A DNA stretch of 64,000 bases, taken from assembly GCF_014200605.1 (NCBI RefSeq), contig NZ_JACHCE010000003.1, positions 1 through 64,000 on the forward strand. The letters run 5' to 3'. Shown here in pieces: positions 9,301-19,666 of the stretch. The notes beneath the pieces were generated by a model. It was given only the letters and a program-made list of their open reading frames with translations, ran no database searches and had not been told where the DNA came from. How positions within the stretch are numbered: position 1 is the stretch's first letter; every line of letters begins with the position of its first letter. Source of the stretch: Pedobacter cryoconitis. GTDB lineage: Bacteria; Bacteroidota; Bacteroidia; Sphingobacteriales; Sphingobacteriaceae. A program made the translations under genes and the position numbers.

Positions 9301-10254
9301 ATGTACAAAAGATCATTATATAACTTTTTAATCGGGACACTGATCATCAGCAGCTTTTCTGCCTGTCTGAAAGATGATTCTCAGCCCGATTTCACACAAA
9401 ACAAACCAATTATTGAATTGCCAATAGGTTCTTCGAATTCGAATGGTGCCGGCAATACGATTGATGCTGCATTTATACAGGATGAAGTTCCTTCAGACTA
9501 TTTTATTTATGTGAATTATGCTGCGCCGGATGCTAATCCACAGGATGTAACGGTAACGCTAACTGTAGATGGTGCCGCTTTGGATAAATACAACCAGGCC
9601 AATAATAAAAATTACACGCTATTACCACCAGCAGGTTATACCCTGGCTTCTAATAAAGTTGTCATACCTGCAGGACAACGTAAAGTTCAGCTTCCTGTCA
9701 AGATCAATACGATAAATCTGGACCCGACTAAAACTTATGCTTTGCCTGTAACCATTACTGATGGGGGTGGCTTTACGGTTAGCGGTAACTTTGGAACATT
9801 GATTTCTGTGATTACGCTGCGAAACAGATGGGATGGGGTCTATACCCTTACCGGGACCATGAATGATACCATGGATGGTACTTTTACAGGTGCTTATCCA
9901 AGAACTGTTCAGCTGGTTACACGCGGCACGTATACAGTAGCATTGTATGATCCCGGATATAATTCATTTGCGCATGCGATTCTGAATAGTGGTGCAAACA
10001 GTACTTATGAAACTTTTAGCCCTGTATTTACCATTGACCCTGCGACAAATGCGGTTACCAGTACCGTAAATTATTATGGACAACCTTCGCCCAAAGGATA
10101 TGCAGCCCGAATAGACCAGACAGGAGACAATAAATTCGTGATGTCCGCAACCGGAAAAGTCCCTGTAAGTTTAAAGACGAAATACATTTTGATAAAAGAT
10201 GGTGCCGACAGAACATTCTTTGATGAAAGCTGGACCTACAAGTCTGCAAGATAA
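9301..10254 (+). CDS. DUF1735/DUF4361 surface lipoprotein
   Basis: A probable surface glycan-binding lipoprotein of PUL 1. From ATG 9301 the protein has 317 residues. It has a signal peptide with lipobox Cys22 (SSFSAC), a DUF1735 beta-sandwich (about residues 50-180, with VTVTLTVDGAALDKYN), and a DUF4361-like C-terminal half (about 185-310, with RWDGVYTLTGTMNDTMDGT). The frame opens earlier at 9211 inside the SusD-like gene. That start would bury the signal peptide, so I rejected it. In other Bacteroidota such proteins follow SusC and SusD-like 2 genes, often beside GH18 enzymes, which are absent here. A strong terminator follows. Confidence 0.85.
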   Translation: MYKRSLYNFLIGTLIISSFSACLKDDSQPDFTQNKPIIELPIGSSNSNGAGNTIDAAFIQDEVPSDYFIYVNYAAPDANPQDVTVTLTVDGAALDKYNQANNKNYTLLPPAGYTLASNKVVIPAGQRKVQLPVKINTINLDPTKTYALPVTITDGGGFTVSGNFGTLISVITLRNRWDGVYTLTGTMNDTMDGTFTGAYPRTVQLVTRGTYTVALYDPGYNSFAHAILNSGANSTYETFSPVFTIDPATNAVTSTVNYYGQPSPKGYAARIDQTGDNKFVMSATGKVPVSLKTKYILIKDGADRTFFDESWTYKSAR

Positions 10255-10291
10255 TTGTAATAGAGACTGATTTATATTCATTTTTTTTTGA

Positions 10292-10326
10292 AAAGAGCCG
10301 GTTTAAATTTAAACCGGCTCTTTCGT
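10292..10326 (+). terminator. Rho-independent terminator of PUL 1
   Basis: A perfect 32-bp palindrome (10292-10323): the 16-base arm starts AAAGAGCCGG and is mirrored as CCGGCTCTTT. It begins 38 bases after the DUF1735 stop codon. The T-tract after it is short and interrupted (TTTCGTTT). Confidence 0.75.
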
Positions 10327-10503
10327 TTATGGATAAATATGTTTTAATGTGGTTGCAAACGCGGGCCGGAAAGGAAAATCACACCCTATGTGTTTGACTT
10401 TATAAAGGGAAACTAATTTTTAATGTATAATTTGCAGCTTTTATTTTTATAAGAAGCTGTTTGCATTTAAATAGTTTCCAAATATTGAGCATCCATTTTA
10501 TAA

Positions 10504-13407
10504 ATGAAAATCCGTTATCTCCTGAATTACCTGTTGTTCCTGTGTTTTATTTTAACAGGTACGCTGCTTAAGGCCTCACAAATAAAGAGTATTGGTGTTC
10601 CTTATGTTCAGAATTTTCCAAAATCAGTTTACCTTTCCGGAAATCAAAACTGGGCCATCGCAAAAGATAGACAGGGAATCATGTATTTTGGGAATACACA
10701 AGGCCTGTTAACTTATGACGGCAAATACTGGCAGCAATATCAATTGCCTAACCGTCAAATTGTGCGTTCGGTTGCAGCTGGTAACAATGGAATGATTTAT
10801 ACAGGTGCCTTCGGCGAATTTGGGTACTGGTCTACACAAAATAAAAAACTAACCTATACTTCATTAGTTAAACTTATCCCCGGAAAAGGACAACTCACTG
10901 ATGAGGTATGGAAAATCATTGTAGATGGCAAAAGAATTATCTTTCAGTCATTCACTACGATTTATAGCTACGAAAACAATAAAATCACCAAGATTAAAGG
11001 ACCAGGCTCATTTCTTTTCCTGCACCATGTTGGCAGCAGATTTTTAGTTGAAGTACTCGATAAAGGGATCTTTGAACTGAAAGGGCACAATCTTATACCT
11101 CTGCCGCATACAGATCTGACTGTACCAAAAAATATCATGACGATTCTTCCTTATAAAAACGGAAGTATGTTAATTGGGACCAGCAAAGATGGTCTGTTTA
11201 TTTATAATGGATCAACTTTTACCCCTTTTAATATCCCGGCAAATGATTTTCTCAAAACATTTCAGCTCAATAATGGCAGCAGGATCAACGATAAGTATTA
11301 TGCCTTTGGTACGATCCTGAACGGACTGATATTAATTGATCAGGATGGAAATACGGTCCAGCAAATCAATAAGTCAAGGGGTTTGCAAAACAACACCGTT
11401 TTAAGTGTATTTACTGATGATGAACAGAACTTATGGGCAGGTCTGGACAATGGGATTGACAGGGTCGAACTGAATTCTCCGCTTTATTTTTATCTGGATA
11501 AGGCCGGACAGTTTGGAACAGTGTATTCCAGCCTGATTTATAATAACAATATTTACCTGGGTACAAATCAGGGCCTTTTTTATAGCCCATGGAGTCCGGG
11601 AAACAGTAAAAACTTTAATACTTTCGATTTCAGGCTGGTCCCAAATTCACAGGGACAGGTATGGGACCTGAGTGTATTGGATGGTCAGCTGATTATGGGT
11701 CATAATGTTGGCAGTTTTAGAGTAACAGGTAATCAGCTTGAAAAGATTTCCAGTTCAAGCGGTGGCTGGACCATTAAAAAATTAAACAGCAATCCCGACT
11801 ATCTGATTCAGGGAACTTATAACGGCCTGGTTTTATACCGCAAAGATGCGAACGGACAATGGAGATATTTTACAAAAATAGAGAACTTTGATATCCCATC
11901 CCGCTATGTAGAACAGGATTCCAGGGGAGATATCTGGGTAAGTCATGCTTATAAAGGTTTATACAAGCTTACTTTAAGCCCCGACTTTAAAAGGGTCATC
12001 AAAAAGAATTATTATGATGAGAAGAATGGTCTTCCTGGTAATTATAACATCAACCTGTTTACCCTGGAGAATAAACTAATCTTCTCTTCTGATGCTGGTT
12101 TTATGCTTTATGATGATATCAGTAATCGTTTTACACCCTATAAGGAATTAAACAAAGGTTTGGGAAGTTTCGCCAATTCGAATAAGATTATCAGCGCAGG
12201 TGTCAAGAAATACTGGTTTATTAATCATGGAAAAACTGCCATGGTCGATTTCAGCGAGCCAGGCAGACTGATTGTAGATTCTAACAGGCTCAGTTTACTG
12301 GATGGCAGAATGGTTCAGTATTATGAAAATATCAGTCCGATCAGTAATTCTATGCATTTAGTGAGTGTAGATGACGGTTTTGTGATCTACGATGCCATAG
12401 CAGGTAACCATCCCGGAAAGAAAAACGTCTTACCTGCCGTTCTGATCAGAAGAGTAGAGGACGTGACCGATGTTTATAAAACAATCAGCGAAAACGGAAA
12501 CAGTGGTGGAGAGATTGAAATACCTTTTAACAGAAATAATATCAGGATCTCTTTTGCACTGCCTTATTACAGACAGGCAAAGATCAAGTTCCAGTATTAC
12601 CTGGAAGGATATGCGAACCAATGGTCTGAATGGAGCCCTTCTTCACAAAAGGATTTCACCAATCTGGCCAAAGGGCATTACAGGTTCCTGGTGCGTGCCA
12701 AAATTAATGATGAACTGGTGAGTAAGGTCAGTGTATTTGAATTTACAGTCCTCCCTCCTTTTTATGCGAGCAACTGGGCCTTCGCTTTATATGTCATCCT
12801 GATTATTCTGCTGTTTATACTGGCGAAGAAACAATATCAGTTAAGACTTCAGAAAGATCATGAGGAGATTGTGGCAAAAGTACAATTGGAAAAAGAGATT
12901 TTCCTGAAGAAAGAAGCGGAAGAAAGAGAAAGACAATTGAACATCATTCAAACAGAGAGACTCCAGGCAGAGCTGAAAAGTAAAAATCGGGAACTGGCAA
13001 ATTCGGCCATGAGCCTGGTTTATAAAAATGAGCTGCTGCAGAAGTTAAGTCAGGAAATGATCAAGCTGAAAGATGAAAAAGGTAAGGCACTTGCCGATGA
13101 TCAGTTCAGAAAAATACAGAAGGTTATCGACGAAGGAATGAATGATGAGCGGGACTGGAATTTATTCGAGACTAGCTTCAATGAAGCACATGGAAGCTTC
13201 TTCAAAAAGCTTAAAGCAAGCCATCCTGACCTGGTACCAAACGACCTTAAACTCTGTGCTTATCTGCACATGAATATGAGCAGTAAAGAAATGGCCTCAC
13301 TGTTGAATATCTCCCTGAGAGGTGTCGAAATCAGAAGATACAGGCTGCGCAAGAAACTGAACATACCCCACGATAAGAACCTTGCAGAGTTCTTTATGGA
13401 ACTTTAG
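10504..13407 (+). CDS. Membrane sensor-regulator with Y_Y_Y and LuxR-type HTH domains
   Basis: A one-protein sensor and transcription regulator. After a signal peptide, a long periplasmic region (about residues 30-680) carries beta-propeller regulatory repeats such as WAGLDNGIDRVELNSPL. A triple-tyrosine domain follows (about 685-755, with FQYYLEGYANQWSEWSP). A single membrane helix is near 757-778 (WAFALYVILIILLFILAK), then a charged coiled coil (about 790-880). The C-terminal helix-turn-helix (about 915-967) contains SSKEMASLLNISLRGVEIRR. It has no histidine kinase domain, so it differs from hybrid two-component regulators. Lying between PUL 1 and PUL 2 and pointing into PUL 2, it is the likely regulator of the beta-1,2-glucan locus (inference). 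Confidence 0.85.
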   Translation: MKIRYLLNYLLFLCFILTGTLLKASQIKSIGVPYVQNFPKSVYLSGNQNWAIAKDRQGIMYFGNTQGLLTYDGKYWQQYQLPNRQIVRSVAAGNNGMIYTGAFGEFGYWSTQNKKLTYTSLVKLIPGKGQLTDEVWKIIVDGKRIIFQSFTTIYSYENNKITKIKGPGSFLFLHHVGSRFLVEVLDKGIFELKGHNLIPLPHTDLTVPKNIMTILPYKNGSMLIGTSKDGLFIYNGSTFTPFNIPANDFLKTFQLNNGSRINDKYYAFGTILNGLILIDQDGNTVQQINKSRGLQNNTVLSVFTDDEQNLWAGLDNGIDRVELNSPLYFYLDKAGQFGTVYSSLIYNNNIYLGTNQGLFYSPWSPGNSKNFNTFDFRLVPNSQGQVWDLSVLDGQLIMGHNVGSFRVTGNQLEKISSSSGGWTIKKLNSNPDYLIQGTYNGLVLYRKDANGQWRYFTKIENFDIPSRYVEQDSRGDIWVSHAYKGLYKLTLSPDFKRVIKKNYYDEKNGLPGNYNINLFTLENKLIFSSDAGFMLYDDISNRFTPYKELNKGLGSFANSNKIISAGVKKYWFINHGKTAMVDFSEPGRLIVDSNRLSLLDGRMVQYYENISPISNSMHLVSVDDGFVIYDAIAGNHPGKKNVLPAVLIRRVEDVTDVYKTISENGNSGGEIEIPFNRNNIRISFALPYYRQAKIKFQYYLEGYANQWSEWSPSSQKDFTNLAKGHYRFLVRAKINDELVSKVSVFEFTVLPPFYASNWAFALYVILIILLFILAKKQYQLRLQKDHEEIVAKVQLEKEIFLKKEAEERERQLNIIQTERLQAELKSKNRELANSAMSLVYKNELLQKLSQEMIKLKDEKGKALADDQFRKIQKVIDEGMNDERDWNLFETSFNEAHGSFFKKLKASHPDLVPNDLKLCAYLHMNMSSKEMASLLNISLRGVEIRRYRLRKKLNIPHDKNLAEFFMEL

Positions 13408-13494
13408 GACTACATCATTACTACACAAAGCCACGAAAACGTTTTAAATACATCAATTCTTCTTTCACAAGCATTCTATCACCTATCCTACCTT

Positions 13495-13518
13495 AAAGGT
13501 TGCTTCAGCAGCCTTTTT
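13495..13518 (+). terminator. Terminator after the sensor-regulator gene
   Basis: AAGGTTGC (13496-13503) pairs with GCAGCCTT (13508-13515), including one G-T pair, around TTCA and ends in TTTTT. It separates the regulator from PUL 2. Confidence 0.7.
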
Positions 13519-13534
13519 ACAGCAATAAAGCTTA

Positions 13535-13549
13535 TTGTAATTTTTACAC
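13535..13549 (+). promoter_or_regulatory. TTGTA-N5-TACAC dyad upstream of PUL 2
   Basis: TTGTA, ATTTT, TACAC shares the TGTA-N5-TACA architecture of two dyads upstream of PUL 3 (23965 and 23990). It lies 100 bases before the second susC. The A/T-rich centre makes a chance match possible. Confidence 0.3.
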
Positions 13550-13648
13550 AAAGCTATACTGATGTAATAATGTAGAGGCGTTTTCTTTGTTTATGCCCCA
13601 AATCCGACAGAGATTTAACGAACTATTAACACAAAACCAATAATCAGT

Positions 13649-16600
13649 ATGAAACGAATCTTTACAAAATTTTCTGTTTTAACTTTTCTATGTTTGCTTT
13701 TTATAAACGCAGCATCTGCCCAAAACATTACTGTTAAGGGTACCATTTCAGATGGTCAGGACAAGACAACAATTCCTGCAGTGAGCGTCGTTGTAAAAGG
13801 GACAACCGTAGGAACCCAAACAGATGCTAATGGCAGATATGCCATCAGCGTTCCGGCTAACGGAACTTTAGTTTTCACCTATATAGGATACAATACACAG
13901 GAGGTTCCTGTAAACAATCAAACAACACTTAACGTGACTTTAGCTTCCAGCTCTCAGCAATTAGAGCAGGTCGTAGTAGTTGGTTATGGTACACAACGTA
14001 AAGTTGATGTAACGGGTTCTGTAGCGAGCCTTAAAGGAACTGAGATTTCTAAGCAAGCTTCGACTAACCCGGTAAGTGCATTACAGGGTAAAGTAGCCGG
14101 TGTTTCTATTACCAACTCTGGTACACCAGGTGCATCTCCACAAATTAACATCAGGGGTTTAGGTACGATATTCGGTAACCAGGCTCCTTTATATGTAGTG
14201 GATGGTGTATGGTACAGCGATATCAACTTCCTGAATCCAGGTGATATCGAAAACATGAGTATTTTAAAAGATGCGTCAGCGCAGTCTATTTATGGTATCC
14301 GTGCAGCGAATGGTGTAGTTTTAATTACTACTAAAAAAGGGAAATTAGGTTCTGCGACCACAATTAACTACGATGCCTATGCTGGATTCCAGACGGTAAC
14401 GAATAAAGTTAAAATGGCTAATGCTACTGAATATGCGACTTTGACCAATGAGTTATATACTTATAACGGTCAGGCCCCATTATTTAAGGATACAAATTTA
14501 GGAACCGGTACAGACTGGTACAAACAGATCTTACAGAATGCTTTCGTGATGAACCACAATATATCTATTGCTGGTGGTACTGAAAAATCTACTTACAATG
14601 TTTCCCTGGGTTATTTGAACCAGGACGGTATTGTAAAAACAAATAACTTTAAAAGATATACTGCAAGAGTATCCAATGATATTCAGATCTTCAAAGCCCT
14701 GAAAGTAGGATATAACATTACTGGCGTAGGTAGTGAGTCAAGAGATGTTCCTCAAACTATTTTCCACCAGATGTACTCTGCTTCTCCAACGATATCAGTA
14801 TTTAATCCTGATGGAACTTACGGTGATCCAAAATTACAGAACTTAGGGGATGGAGCTAATTTCAATCCACAGGCTACACTTGATTTCTTTAATCAGAGAA
14901 CAAAGGATTACAGAGCTACGGGTAATGTGTATGCTGAATTAAAATTTGCAGATCATTTCACTTTCAAAACCAGTATTGGCGGAGAATTTGGTCAGACCGA
15001 GAACAAGAAATATACTCCGGTTTATTTTGCAACCACAGCGCAAAAAAATGATATCAGTATTTTAGATCTTAAACGTGTTGAAACCAGAAACTGGATTGTA
15101 GAGAACACGTTGACTTATCAGAATACCTTTAATACTGATCATAGTCTGACTGTATTGTTAGGCCAGTCTGCACAAAGCAATAAATCTTATACTTTGAATG
15201 CTTCTGCACAAAATGTTCCTTTTAACAGTGATGCAGATTTATATTTAAGCTTAGGTGCTCCTGGTACACAAAGTTTAGCCGATGCAGGAACACTGATTAA
15301 ATTCGCGTCATATTTTGGAAGGGTAAATTATGCTTTCAAAAATAAATACCTGCTGAATGCGTCTATGCGTGCAGATGGTGCTTCTCAGTTCTATGGTAAT
15401 GAAACATGGGGTTACTTTCCTTCAATCGGTGCCGGATGGGTAGTTACGAATGAAGATTTCATGAAAGATCAAACTGTATTCAGTAACTTAAAAATCAGAG
15501 GAAGCTGGGGTAAAGTAGGTAACGCAAGCGTACCGATTAACCCAAGTCAGTCATTAATCTCACAAACAGGTGATATGGTTGCTTTTTTCAACAACCTTCC
15601 ATATCCTGGTGCGAGTAAAGATATGCTGGTTCCACCAAGTATTGTCTGGGAAAAAGGAATTGGTAGTAATATAGGTTTTGAAGCAGGTTTTCTGAAAAAC
15701 AGATTAACTATTGAAGGTGATTATTACACCAGAAAAACTTCGAGAGCAATTTTCGCCATACCAGTTCTTGCTTCTTTAGGAACTAAAAATGATATGATCA
15801 TAGGTAACCAGGCTGATATACAAAACAGAGGTGCTGAACTTTCAGTAAACTGGAGTGATGTAACAGGTGGCGGCTTAACTTATTCGATTGGCGGTAACAT
15901 CAGTTATAACCAGAATAAAGTATTATCAGTACTTTCTGGTAAAACTCCTATTTATGCAGGTAGCACAGGTCTGACCAATGGTTTTGTAGCTAACAGAACA
16001 ATGGAAGGCAGTCCTATCGGAGAATTCTTCGGTTATAAAACTGTAGGTATTTTCCAGAATGCAGCAGATATCGCAAATTCACCAACACAATCAGGTGCTT
16101 TACCTGGCGGATTTAAATACGCTGATACGAATGGTGACGGAAAAATCAATTCTCAGGACAGAGTTCCATTAGGAAATCCTAACCCTAAATACACTTATGG
16201 TGTAAATACAAGCTTCTCTTACAAAAACTTTGATCTTGCTTTAGATTTTCAGGGTGTAGCTGGTGTTCAGATTTATAACTCTAACCTTGCTTACCGTTTT
16301 GGAAATGAGAATTTCACTAAAGATTTCGTAGATAACCGCTGGCATGGGGAAGGTACTTCAAATACCTATCCATCTGTAAACATTGGTTCATCAGCTAACT
16401 CTGCACCAAGTTCATTCTATGTGAGCAGCGGTTCTTATTTCAGGGTAAGAAATGCACAATTAGGTTATACTTTACCTAAAAGCATTCTGGCGAAATGGAA
16501 AATCCAGAAAATCAGAATCTACGCTAATGCTCAAAACGCGATCAACCTGTTTGGTTACAAAGGATTCAGTCCTGAGGTTGGACCTGTACCAGTTGACAAT

Positions 16601-16708
16601 TCGGAAAAGATTGCTGACAGACGTACAAACTCTTTAAATGCTGGTCTTGATGCTAACGTTTATCCGTTATATGCGACTTACAACTTTGGTGTTAACCTTA
16701 CTTTTTAA
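13649..16708 (+). CDS. SusC-family TonB-dependent transporter (PUL 2)
   Basis: Outer-membrane TonB-dependent importer of 1019 residues. The signal peptide ends near INAASAQ. A carboxypeptidase-like regulatory domain (about residues 27-110, with TIPAVSVVVKGTTVGTQTD), a TonB box region (EQVVVVGYGTQRK) and a plug (about 115-230) precede the barrel. It has no STN domain, so it is not wired to a FecR/sigma pair, unlike the first SusC. The SusD gene follows 11 bases downstream, then GH144, GH43 and GH3 genes in the same direction. This suggests import of beta-1,2-glucan oligosaccharides. Confidence 0.93.
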   Translation: MKRIFTKFSVLTFLCLLFINAASAQNITVKGTISDGQDKTTIPAVSVVVKGTTVGTQTDANGRYAISVPANGTLVFTYIGYNTQEVPVNNQTTLNVTLASSSQQLEQVVVVGYGTQRKVDVTGSVASLKGTEISKQASTNPVSALQGKVAGVSITNSGTPGASPQINIRGLGTIFGNQAPLYVVDGVWYSDINFLNPGDIENMSILKDASAQSIYGIRAANGVVLITTKKGKLGSATTINYDAYAGFQTVTNKVKMANATEYATLTNELYTYNGQAPLFKDTNLGTGTDWYKQILQNAFVMNHNISIAGGTEKSTYNVSLGYLNQDGIVKTNNFKRYTARVSNDIQIFKALKVGYNITGVGSESRDVPQTIFHQMYSASPTISVFNPDGTYGDPKLQNLGDGANFNPQATLDFFNQRTKDYRATGNVYAELKFADHFTFKTSIGGEFGQTENKKYTPVYFATTAQKNDISILDLKRVETRNWIVENTLTYQNTFNTDHSLTVLLGQSAQSNKSYTLNASAQNVPFNSDADLYLSLGAPGTQSLADAGTLIKFASYFGRVNYAFKNKYLLNASMRADGASQFYGNETWGYFPSIGAGWVVTNEDFMKDQTVFSNLKIRGSWGKVGNASVPINPSQSLISQTGDMVAFFNNLPYPGASKDMLVPPSIVWEKGIGSNIGFEAGFLKNRLTIEGDYYTRKTSRAIFAIPVLASLGTKNDMIIGNQADIQNRGAELSVNWSDVTGGGLTYSIGGNISYNQNKVLSVLSGKTPIYAGSTGLTNGFVANRTMEGSPIGEFFGYKTVGIFQNAADIANSPTQSGALPGGFKYADTNGDGKINSQDRVPLGNPNPKYTYGVNTSFSYKNFDLALDFQGVAGVQIYNSNLAYRFGNENFTKDFVDNRWHGEGTSNTYPSVNIGSSANSAPSSFYVSSGSYFRVRNAQLGYTLPKSILAKWKIQKIRIYANAQNAINLFGYKGFSPEVGPVPVDNSEKIADRRTNSLNAGLDANVYPLYATYNFGVNLTF

Positions 16709-16719
16709 TCTGAAACATC

Positions 16720-18216
16720 ATGAAACAAAATAAAAACATATATACAAAGACGGTTTTAGGTCTTGGCCTAATCGTTTCTATTGCCATTATTCCTGCTTGT
16801 AAAAAGAGCTTTTTAGATGTCCCTCAACAAGGACAACAAAGCAGTGACGTATTCTGGAAAACAGCAGAAGATGCTGGAAAAGGTGTAAATGCAATCTATG
16901 GTAACCTGCGTTCATGGGAGAATACAGCTTTCCCTGCTATTGCAATTGAAAGTATGGGTTCTGATGACGCCGAAAAAGGAAGTACACCTAGTGATGCAAG
17001 TTTTTTCAATGACTTCGATCAGTTTAGTGTAGATCCTGCACAGGGAAATATTGGTGGTTTCTGGAGCGGACAATACAGAAATATCAATTATGCAAACCAG
17101 GTTCTTGATAATGTCCCTGCAATTGTAATGGATGAGGCTTTAAAAGCGAGATACCTGGCTGAAGCTAAATTTGTAAGAGCTTTCTCTTATTTCAGGTTAG
17201 TTCGTGCTTTTGGTAATATCCCTTTACGTCTGCATGTTCCAACTGATCCTAACAAGGATTATAATTTGCCACAGACGCCTGCTGCTCAGGTTTATGCACA
17301 AATTGAAAAAGATCTGGCTGAAGCTGAGGCTATTTTGCCACAAACCTATCCAGCTGCAGATTTAGGAAGAGCAACCAAAGGCGCTGCTTTAACTTTACAT
17401 GCTAAGGTAGCGATGTACCAAAAGAAATGGGGAGATGTATTAAATTATACCAACCAGGTAATGGGCATGGGTTATTCATTGTTACCTAATTTTGAACAGG
17501 TATTCAGACTGGCTAATGAAAACGGACCAGAATCTATATTTGAAGTTCAGTGTGTTTTATTATCTGGAAATGCAAGCGCATCGAATTCACAGTATTCACA
17601 GGTACAGGGTGTACGTGGTACAAGCGGTGTAGATGGTGGCGGATGGGGGTTCAATGTTCCTACTGCTGATTTAGCTGCTGCTTTCGAGCCTGGTGACCCA
17701 AGAAGATCAGGTACTATCCTTTTCAGAGGCACAACTACTCCTGAAGGAGATGTGATCCCTGCAGTTGGTGATAACCCAATGTACAACATGAAATCTTACG
17801 TTCCTTTCAAATTATATGTAAGTGGTTTCAATGAAGGTGCGCAACAAAATGTACGTATGCTTCGCTATTCTGATGTTTTATTAATGAATGCAGAAGCAGC
17901 GAACGAACTGGGTAATTCTGGTCAGGCTTTATCTTCACTTGAACAAGTGAGAAAAAGAGCACGTCAGGGAAATCCTGATATCCTGCCTGCAGTAACAACT
18001 ACAGATCAGACCGCTTTACGTGCAGCTATCTACAGAGAAAGACGTGTAGAATTTGCTATGGAATTTGACCGCTACTTTGATGTTATCCGTCAGGGAAGAG
18101 CTGCCGCAGTTTTCGGTCCTAAAGGATGGAAAGCAAATAGAAATGAAGTTTGGCCTATCCCACAAACAGAAGTCGATCTGAGTGGTGGGGTACTCACTCA
18201 AAACCCAGGTTATTAA
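16720..18216 (+). CDS. SusD/RagB surface glycan-binding lipoprotein (PUL 2)
   Basis: Surface lipoprotein partner of the SusC encoded 11 bases upstream. The signal peptide ends at lipobox Cys27 (IAIIPACKKSFLD). The classic RagB/SusD layout follows: an N-terminal SusD-like 3 segment (LDVPQQGQ, EDAGKGVNAIYGNL), TPR-like helices (LAEAKFVRAFSYFRLVRAFG), and the C-terminal RagB block (LRYSDVLLMNAEAANELG, YRERRVEFAMEFDRYFDVIR). The 498 residues are a normal length. A spacer of about 95 bases with a weak inverted repeat near 18235-18270 separates it from GH144, which could reduce enzyme expression relative to SusCD. Confidence 0.94.
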   Translation: MKQNKNIYTKTVLGLGLIVSIAIIPACKKSFLDVPQQGQQSSDVFWKTAEDAGKGVNAIYGNLRSWENTAFPAIAIESMGSDDAEKGSTPSDASFFNDFDQFSVDPAQGNIGGFWSGQYRNINYANQVLDNVPAIVMDEALKARYLAEAKFVRAFSYFRLVRAFGNIPLRLHVPTDPNKDYNLPQTPAAQVYAQIEKDLAEAEAILPQTYPAADLGRATKGAALTLHAKVAMYQKKWGDVLNYTNQVMGMGYSLLPNFEQVFRLANENGPESIFEVQCVLLSGNASASNSQYSQVQGVRGTSGVDGGGWGFNVPTADLAAAFEPGDPRRSGTILFRGTTTPEGDVIPAVGDNPMYNMKSYVPFKLYVSGFNEGAQQNVRMLRYSDVLLMNAEAANELGNSGQALSSLEQVRKRARQGNPDILPAVTTTDQTALRAAIYRERRVEFAMEFDRYFDVIRQGRAAAVFGPKGWKANRNEVWPIPQTEVDLSGGVLTQNPGY

Positions 18217-18312
18217 TTCAAACCACACACAATTCTGAGAGGTTGCCGGGCTTAGCCTGGTAACCTCTTTTAACATCATTCAGACCCTGCAAACTAAATA
18301 CACCGTTACGAA

Positions 18313-19665
18313 ATGAAATTTAACTCTATACTTAGCCTGCTTATTTTAACTGCTGTTAACTTTTCAGCCCTGGCTCAAAAGAAAGAAGTAGCTTTTCAAG
18401 GTATTAAACCAGAATTGAAAATACAGAAAAAACTGACTGACGATCAGCTTCTTGATTTGGTACAGAAACAGACTTTCAGATATTTCTGGGACTTTGGTCA
18501 CCCGGTAAGCGGAATGGCCCGTGAGCGCAGTAATGTTGCTTTCGAATATGGCAATGAAGTAGTTACAATTGGTGGAACAGGTTTTGGGGTGATGGCAACT
18601 ATTGTAGCTGCTGAGCGTAAATTTATTACCCGCGAACAGGCTGCTGCAAGAACTAAAAAAATTGTAGACTTTTTATATAAAGCCGATCAGTTTCATGGTG
18701 CTTTCCCGCATTGGTTAAATGGGGAAACAGGAAAAGTAATCCGTTTCAGTCCTAAAGATGATGGAGCTGACATTGTAGAGACTTCTTTGCTTTTTCAGGG
18801 ATTACTAACCGCAAGACAATATTATACAGCTGACAATGCTGTAGAAACCGATATCCGCAATAAAATACTATGGATGTGGGAAGGAGTAGAATGGAACTGG
18901 TTCACTCAACAACAAAATGTACTTTACTGGCATTGGAGCCCTAATAATGGCTGGAGCATGAACCACCAGATTAAAGGATGGAATGAATGTTTTATCACTT
19001 ATGTACTGGCCGCATCCTCGCCTAAATCTGCTATTGATAAAAAAGTTTACGAAGAAGGCTGGGCGAACAGCAATACCTTTTTCAATGGAAAGAAATTTGA
19101 AGGGATTACCCTTCCGCTTGGTTTTGATTTTGGCGGCCCATTATTCTTTTCACAATATTCCTTTTTAGGACTGGATCCGCGCGGATTGAAAGATCGTTAC
19201 GCAGATTATTTTGAACAGAATAAAAACCATACTTTAATTAATCATGCCTATTGCGTTGAAAATCCGAAAAAATTTAAAGGCTACGGTGAAAATAGCTGGG
19301 GATTAACTGCCAGTGATAGCTGGCAGGGATATGCTGCACACTCTCCTGCTGAGGATTTAAGTGTGATCAGCCCTACTGCTGCATTATCAGCTTTCCCCTA
19401 TACCCCTGAATATTCAATGAAAGCCTTAAAACACTTCTACTTTGATTTAGGTGATAAAATATGGAGTGAATATGGCTTTGTTGATGGCTTTAGCGAGGAA
19501 CATAACTGGTATGCGAAATCGCACCTCGCTATTGATCAGGGGCCTATTATCTGTATGATAGAAAACTACCGCAGCGGGTTACTCTGGAAATTGTTTATGA
19601 GCAATCCGGATGTTAAAAACGGTTTAAACAAACTGGGTATTGAAAGCCCTGCGTTAACTAAATAA
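18313..19665 (+). CDS. GH144 (glycoamylase-like) endo-beta-1,2-glucanase
   Basis: A secreted glycoside hydrolase of the PF10091/GH144 family; the characterised member from Chitinophaga pinensis is an endo-beta-1,2-glucanase. The 450-residue protein has a signal peptide (NFSALAQKK). The (alpha/alpha)6 fold begins with LLDLVQKQTFRYFWDFGHP and GMARERSN and continues through GTGFGVMA, the HWSPNNGWSMNHQIKGWNE block and SYSFLGLDPRG-like segments to the terminal FSEEHNWYAKSHLAIDQGP. Placement with a SusC/D pair and GH3 supports degradation of beta-1,2-glucan to sophoro-oligosaccharides. GH144 covers other specificities in some clades, so the substrate is likely but not certain. Confidence 0.85.
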   Translation: MKFNSILSLLILTAVNFSALAQKKEVAFQGIKPELKIQKKLTDDQLLDLVQKQTFRYFWDFGHPVSGMARERSNVAFEYGNEVVTIGGTGFGVMATIVAAERKFITREQAAARTKKIVDFLYKADQFHGAFPHWLNGETGKVIRFSPKDDGADIVETSLLFQGLLTARQYYTADNAVETDIRNKILWMWEGVEWNWFTQQQNVLYWHWSPNNGWSMNHQIKGWNECFITYVLAASSPKSAIDKKVYEEGWANSNTFFNGKKFEGITLPLGFDFGGPLFFSQYSFLGLDPRGLKDRYADYFEQNKNHTLINHAYCVENPKKFKGYGENSWGLTASDSWQGYAAHSPAEDLSVISPTAALSAFPYTPEYSMKALKHFYFDLGDKIWSEYGFVDGFSEEHNWYAKSHLAIDQGPIICMIENYRSGLLWKLFMSNPDVKNGLNKLGIESPALTK

Positions 19666-19666
19666 A

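Noticed and set aside
13984..14256. 90-residue minus-strand ORF and similar shadow frames inside susC genes
   Set aside because: Antisense to a well-supported gene, with no start context or family signature.
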